Source: an uncultured Ruminococcus sp. (GTDB lineage Bacteria > Bacillota > Clostridia > Oscillospirales > Ruminococcaceae). From it: 8,957 nucleotides of DNA. Positions 5,908-8,957 of this stretch are shown in pieces (position 1 is the first letter of the stretch; each line of letters begins with the position of its first letter). The position numbers and the translations under genes are program-made. The DNA lies in assembly GCA_900545125.1 (NCBI GenBank), contig UQXS01000098.1, positions 1 to 8,957 of the forward strand. Direction: 5' to 3'. The notes below the pieces were generated by a model. It saw only the letters and a program-made list of their open reading frames with translations. It was not told the DNA's origin and ran no database searches.

Positions 5908-7701
5908 CTATTGTACGGAAGATTCTGTTGTGTTCAGCATCGTAAAGAACTTTTCGGCGTAGGCGTGGTATTCGTTGCGGAAAGTTTTATCATTCTCCTT
6001 GACATCCTGAAGATATTCATGTATCCTCGTCTTTTCGTCTGTCTCTATAAGGCAGCCCGCAATATTGGAGCAGTGATCGGAAATGCGCTCCAGATTAGTG
6101 AGAATATCCTGAAAAATATATCCCAGCTCGACGGTGCATTCATCGTTCTGCAAACGGCGGATATGGCGGTTCTTGAGTTCCGTGCTGAGGTTATCCACCA
6201 CTTCTTCAAGAGGTTCTACCTTATGGGCAATGGTCAGGTCGTTGTTTATATATGCTTCGATAGCTTTTGTGATGTTTTCGGCGATAGCTTCACGAATTAC
6301 AGAAATTTCGTTAAAGCACTCGTCAGAGAAAGAAATGCCTTTTTCATGCATTTCCTGAGCCGATTCCACCAGATTTACGGCATGGTCGGAGATACGCTCA
6401 AAGTTGCCTACGCAGTGCATCATTTTTGATACGCTCCGGCTGTCATGACCTGTAACGCTGGAACGGCTTATCTTCAGCAGATAGCTGTTTATTTTGTCCT
6501 CGTATCCGTCGATTATATCTTCATGCCTGATTATCTCGTCAGCGGTATCTTCATTGTAGTTGGTGAGAATATCCAGAGCACTTAAAATGGTCTTTTTTGT
6601 AAGGTCTGCCATTTCAACGGTTGCGCCCTTGCAGGCTTCAACGGCAACGGCAGGAGTTTTAAGCAGGATTTCGTCAAGAGAAAGAATATGTGAAGAGGCT
6701 TCCGCCTTTTCCTCCCTATCTTCCTTGATGATAAAACGTGAAAGCTTTACAAGAAGTGAGGAAAAAGGAATGAGCAGGAATGTGCTGGCTAAATTAAAAA
6801 TAGTATGCATTACTGCAATTGAAACTTCGTTTGTGACCTTGCTGAAGATTGCCAGATCAAGGACATATTGGAGAAACAGAACTACGGGCAGAAGAATTAA
6901 TACGCCGATAACGTTGAAAGCAATATGAATGCAGGCTACTCGTCTGGCATTTTTCTTTACGCCGATACTTGAAAGAAGCGAAGTGATACATGTTCCGATG
7001 TTAAGTCCCATGATAATAGGAAACGCCATTCCGTTGGTAAGACCGCCTGTTCTGGAAAACGCCTGGAGTATACCGGTTGATGCGGCGGAACTCTGGATAA
7101 TTCCCGTGAATACTGCGCCTACAAGAACACCGAGGAACGGATTTTTAAAAGCAGTGAGTATCTTGTTGAATTCTTCGGATTCTGCAAGAGGAGCGACTGA
7201 GTCGGACATAAGAGTCATTCCGGTCATGAGAATTGAAAATCCTACCAGAATACGTCCCATATCTTTTTTCTTGTTTTTTTTGCACGCCATTACCATGATG
7301 ATTCCGATAAGTGCGATGATAGGAGAAAATGAAGTCGGTTTAAGCATTCTGATAAAGAAACTGTCGCCGCTGAGTCCGGAAAGACTGAGTATCCATGCCG
7401 TAAGGGTAGTGCCGATATTTGAACCAAAGCATACGCCTACTGTCTGTTCAAGGCTCATTATCCCCGAATTTACAAGTCCTACAAGCATGACCGTCAGCGC
7501 TGACGACGACTGTATGGCAATGGTTATTCCCATACCAAGCAGAATGCTTTTGAATATGTTGGAGGTCATTTTTTTGAGGGCAATCTCAAGTTTTCCTCCG
7601 GTGAGCTTTTCAAGTCCGGTGGACATTACGTTCATTCCGTAGAGGAAAAACGCAAGTCCGCCCAGCATACTGAAAATGTTGAAGATAGAAAATCCGTTCA
7701 T
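5908..7701 (-). CDS. Na+/phosphate symporter family protein with PhoU-like domain
   Basis: This is a membrane transporter of the Na/Pi cotransporter (NptA/YjbB-like) family, predicted to move inorganic phosphate with sodium; in E. coli YjbB the direction is export. It has 597 residues. The membrane half (about 1-325) contains the two inverted repeats that define the family, each with a QSS motif and a downstream G-x-NIGT motif: QSSSALT (64-70) with GSNIGTT (93-99), and QSSAAST (203-209) with GLNIGTC (232-238). The C-terminal half (about 345-580) is a helical PhoU-like domain with two matching signatures, FERISDH (434-440) and LERISDH (537-543), as in PhoU metal-binding bundles. The start ATG has AAGGAG 7 bases upstream (7709-7714 on the complement) and a good promoter just beyond. 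Transport direction and substrate are inferred from family only. Confidence 0.93.
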   Translation of the reverse strand: MNGFSIFNIFSMLGGLAFFLYGMNVMSTGLEKLTGGKLEIALKKMTSNIFKSILLGMGITIAIQSSSALTVMLVGLVNSGIMSLEQTVGVCFGSNIGTTLTAWILSLSGLSGDSFFIRMLKPTSFSPIIALIGIIMVMACKKNKKKDMGRILVGFSILMTGMTLMSDSVAPLAESEEFNKILTAFKNPFLGVLVGAVFTGIIQSSAASTGILQAFSRTGGLTNGMAFPIIMGLNIGTCITSLLSSIGVKKNARRVACIHIAFNVIGVLILLPVVLFLQYVLDLAIFSKVTNEVSIAVMHTIFNLASTFLLIPFSSLLVKLSRFIIKEDREEKAEASSHILSLDEILLKTPAVAVEACKGATVEMADLTKKTILSALDILTNYNEDTADEIIRHEDIIDGYEDKINSYLLKISRSSVTGHDSRSVSKMMHCVGNFERISDHAVNLVESAQEMHEKGISFSDECFNEISVIREAIAENITKAIEAYINNDLTIAHKVEPLEEVVDNLSTELKNRHIRRLQNDECTVELGYIFQDILTNLERISDHCSNIAGCLIETDEKTRIHEYLQDVKENDKTFRNEYHAYAEKFFTMLNTTESSVQ

Positions 7702-7732
7702 GTAAAATCTCCTTAATTTTTATTGCGATTTT

Positions 7733-7761
7733 ATTATATAACAAACAATGACTGTATTCAA
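7733..7761 (-). promoter_or_regulatory. Promoter of the Na+/phosphate symporter gene
   Basis: Read on the - strand, TTGAAT (7761-7756) is followed after 17 bases by a perfect TATAAT (7738-7733). Transcription would begin near 7726, giving a leader of about 25 bases that contains the AAGGAG site. The fit and position just upstream of a gene with no other promoter make this well supported as a vegetative sigma promoter. Confidence 0.8.
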
Positions 7762-7775
7762 GAGGATACGCTGTT

Positions 7776-7795
7776 ATTTAACATAGATTTAACAT
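7776..7795. promoter_or_regulatory. Tandem ATTTAACAT repeat, candidate PhoP box
   Basis: Two perfect copies of ATTTAACAT (7776-7784 and 7787-7795) are separated by 2 bases, an 11-bp period, so they lie on the same face of the helix. The core TTAACA-N5-TTAACA matches the direct repeat bound by PhoP in Bacillus subtilis. It sits about 15 bases upstream of the -35 box of the phosphate symporter gene, which supports phosphate control, but the TTAACA strand is the one pointing toward the dockerin gene. No further copy is seen one period to either side. Regulator identity is inferred. Confidence 0.5.
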
Positions 7796-7839
7796 TGGAA
7801 CGGTAAAAAAACATACAGAAAATTTGTTCAAAATGACTA

Positions 7840-7868
7840 TTGACTCATTTTCCATATTGTGGTAATAT
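7840..7868 (+). promoter_or_regulatory. Promoter of the dockerin-repeat gene
   Basis: TTGACT (7840-7845, 5 of 6 consensus) and TAATAT (7863-7868, 4 of 6) are separated by 17 bases. Transcription would start near 7875, leaving a leader of about 45 bases. That leader has a small possible hairpin, AGGAA (7877-7881) pairing with TTCCT (7888-7892), and the AAAGGA ribosome binding site at 7904-7909. The -35 box is good and the -10 box moderate. Confidence 0.65.
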
Positions 7869-7918
7869 AAACTTGTAGGAATGTATCTTCCTGAAATTAT
7901 ATGAAAGGATTGATTTAA

Positions 7919-8464
7919 ATGAAAAAACTTTTATCTTTGTTATCAGCATCTGCAATGCTTATTTCAGCAGCGGCAATGCCTGCAAGCGCAGAATCTACTA
8001 TAAACTATTATGAAATGGTAAAGGGCAGAGACCTTGATCTTAACAATGATGGATATATAAGCGATGCTGATTTTGCTATATATTATGTTTATGCTTTTAG
8101 CTTTGATGATCAGGGACCGGATTATGTGCCTTCTGCTGAATTTGATAAACTCCTTGAAAACGGCGATATAAATAACGATGGCACGATTGACGGAATGGAT
8201 GCGTCAATTATGTATACCGTTGTTTCAGGTGGATTGAACGACTATCTCCCCGGCGACGTTAATCTTGACGGCGTAGTAAACGGTACGGACGCAACGCTTG
8301 CGCTTAACTGCTATACTCAGCTTAGCGCAGGTGTTTCAAAGAACGAGATTCCGTATCATGATCTGATAAAGGGCTACGGCGATATGGACGGTGACAGTGT
8401 AATCAACGGTTCGGATGCTACCATGATACTAAATATGTATACTGAACTTTCTACAGGAAAATAA
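7919..8464 (+). CDS. Secreted protein made of four dockerin-type calcium repeats
   Basis: The protein has 181 residues. A signal peptide (basic MKK, hydrophobic core, likely cut after ASA at 24) is followed by almost nothing but dockerin-like repeats. Four EF-hand-like calcium loops fit D-x-N/D-x-D-G-x-I/V-x-x-x-D: residues 40-51 (DLNNDGYISDAD), 83-94 (DINNDGTIDGMD), 113-124 (DVNLDGVVNGTD) and 155-166 (DMDGDSVINGSD). Each is followed by a hydrophobic helix; the last has Ser where Gly is usual. The spacing of 43 and 42 residues within pairs suggests two dockerin modules. Dockerins normally tether an enzyme to a cohesin scaffold, but here no catalytic or carbohydrate-binding domain is present. 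It could be an adaptor, a cohesin competitor or a calcium-binding surface protein. AAAGGA lies 9 bases before the ATG. It is a single-gene unit with its own promoter and terminator. Confidence 0.85.
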   Translation: MKKLLSLLSASAMLISAAAMPASAESTINYYEMVKGRDLDLNNDGYISDADFAIYYVYAFSFDDQGPDYVPSAEFDKLLENGDINNDGTIDGMDASIMYTVVSGGLNDYLPGDVNLDGVVNGTDATLALNCYTQLSAGVSKNEIPYHDLIKGYGDMDGDSVINGSDATMILNMYTELSTGK

Positions 8465-8470
8465 ATTTTT

Positions 8471-8496
8471 AAGGCGGTCATCTGACCGCCTTTTTT
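8471..8496 (+). terminator. Intrinsic terminator of the dockerin-repeat gene
   Basis: The GC-rich stem GGCGGTC (8473-8479) and GACCGCC (8484-8490), with loop ATCT, is followed by six T. Two flanking A-T pairs can extend the stem. It lies 6 bases after the stop codon and separates this gene from the downstream ATPase gene. Confidence 0.92.
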
Positions 8497-8519
8497 CATA
8501 ATATGTCAGGAAAAAACTC

Positions 8520-8548
8520 TTGCATTTTATAACGAACGGTGTTATAAT
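8520..8548 (+). promoter_or_regulatory. Promoter of the P-loop ATPase gene
   Basis: TTGCAT (8520-8525) and a perfect TATAAT (8543-8548) are 17 bases apart, and a TG at 8540-8541 adds an extended -10 element. Transcription would start near 8555, about 48 bases before the ATG. With the terminator just upstream, this marks an independent transcription unit. Confidence 0.8.
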
Positions 8549-8602
8549 ATAAAAGTACGGATAATTTTTATGGAGATTTTGCTCCGCTTTTGAAAGGAAC
8601 TT

Positions 8603-8957
8603 ATGAAAAAAATTACTGTTGTGACAGGTCACTACGGCAGCGGAAAGACCAATCTTTCGGTTAATCTGGCTGTAAAAGCAGCTCAGGAGGGAAAGAATGT
8701 TACCGTTGTGGATCTCGACCTTGTAAATCCTTATTTCAGAACGGCTGATTTCAGGGAAATGTTCTCCGGTATGGGCATAAAACTTATCGCTCCGGATTTT
8801 GCGTGCAGCAATCTTGATGTGCCGTCTATTCAGTTCGATATCGAACAGCTCGCCGGTAACGACGGCTGTCTTATAATCGACGTGGGCGGAGACGACGCAG
8901 GCGCATTTGCTCTGGGACGTTTTGCCGAGGCAAAACGTCCCAGAGCAAATGCGCCTG
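8603..8957 (+). CDS. MinD/ParA-like P-loop ATPase, 3' truncated
   Basis: This is the N-terminal part of a SIMIBI-class nucleotide-binding protein of the CobQ/MinD/ParA group; its cellular role is not known to me. The ATG is preceded by GAAAGGA (8592-8598). A Walker A loop GHYGSGKT is at residues 9-16. VDLDLVNPYFR (36-46) follows, like the switch I region of MinD relatives, and the Walker B strand LIIDVGGDDAGA is at 90-101. The second lysine typical of the deviant Walker A (KGGxGKT) is not seen, since His10-Tyr11 stand there. The frame has no stop before the window edge. From about base 8929 the sequence is the exact reverse complement of the preceding 29 coding bases, so the last 9 or so residues (after GRFAE) are probably not native. 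Confidence 0.85.
   Translation, partial: MKKITVVTGHYGSGKTNLSVNLAVKAAQEGKNVTVVDLDLVNPYFRTADFREMFSGMGIKLIAPDFACSNLDVPSIQFDIEQLAGNDGCLIIDVGGDDAGAFALGRFAEAKRPRANAP
8898..8957. repeat. Perfect 29-bp inverted repeat at the window end, probable fold-back artefact
   Basis: Bases 8898-8926 and 8929-8957 are exact reverse complements with only GA between them, and the second arm ends exactly at the last base. The first arm encodes a sensible continuation of the ATPase (GAFALGRFA). The second arm translates to an unrelated tail in that frame. A 2-base loop and 29 perfect pairs inside a conserved coding region are best explained by an assembly or library fold-back rather than by a terminator or mobile element end. 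Confidence 0.9.

Noticed and set aside
5848..6429. + strand open frame starting in the acpP terminator
   Set aside because: It begins inside the terminator hairpin and is antisense to the PhoU-like domain of the symporter.
6929..7642. Open frame on the + strand opposite the symporter membrane region
   Set aside because: It is the complement of a conserved transporter domain; its proline- and isoleucine-rich product looks like a shadow of hydrophobic codons.
7877..7892. Leader hairpin AGGAA/TTCCT before the dockerin gene as a riboswitch
   Set aside because: Five base pairs in a 45-base leader are too little for a known riboswitch; no conserved aptamer sequence is seen.
8429..8632. Small - strand open frame after the dockerin gene
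   Set aside because: It spans a terminator, a promoter and the start of the ATPase gene, and has no domain.
8898..8957. The terminal inverted repeat as a transcription terminator or transposon end
   Set aside because: There is no T tract, the loop is too small, it lies within a conserved coding frame, and no target-site duplication or transposase is present.

Overview
The window reads as low-to-moderate GC Firmicutes DNA, most like the Clostridia/Oscillospiraceae and probably Ruminococcus-like. The reasons are strong AGGAGG-type ribosome binding sites, tightly packed genes, a type II fatty acid synthesis operon with separate accB, accC, accD and accA genes, and a secreted protein built from dockerin repeats, which is typical of fibre-degrading ruminococci. 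The genus is an inference from protein style; no database search was run.

Layout. Positions 1-5833 (+ strand) hold the distal part of a fatty acid synthesis operon: fabG (5' end missing), fabF, accB, fabZ, accC, accD, accA and acpP. The four acc genes encode the whole acetyl-CoA carboxylase, which makes malonyl-CoA. FabF condenses malonyl-ACP with the growing chain, FabG reduces the 3-keto group, FabZ dehydrates the product, and AcpP carries all intermediates. The enoyl reductase, FabD and FabH are not in view and would be expected upstream of the cut fabG. acpP is the last gene and seems to have an extra promoter inside the end of accA. A bidirectional terminator (about 5832-5862) closes the operon.

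Positions 5908-7701 (- strand) encode a Na+/phosphate symporter-family membrane protein with a C-terminal PhoU-like domain. It converges on the fatty acid operon and shares that terminator. A 217-bp divergent intergenic region (7702-7918) follows. It carries a promoter for each flanking gene and a perfect 9-bp direct repeat with an 11-bp period that resembles a Gram-positive PhoP box. Positions 7919-8464 (+) encode a small secreted protein with four dockerin-type calcium loops and no catalytic domain, followed by a strong terminator. From 8603 a MinD/ParA-like P-loop ATPase starts from its own good promoter and runs off the end.

Two points concern the integrity of the sequence. The last 60 bases form a perfect 29-bp inverted repeat that folds the ATPase coding sequence back on itself, most likely an assembly or library artefact. 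Synonymous codon use also changes abruptly inside accB: ATA isoleucine codons are almost absent in fabG and fabF but make up about 40% of Ile codons in accC. The change falls near the highly conserved biotin-site coding sequence, so it may mark a homologous recombination junction or a chimeric contig join. I did not find a convincing new biological system. The most biologically interesting leads are the candidate PhoP-box intergenic region, the dockerin-only secreted protein and the acpP promoter embedded in accA.
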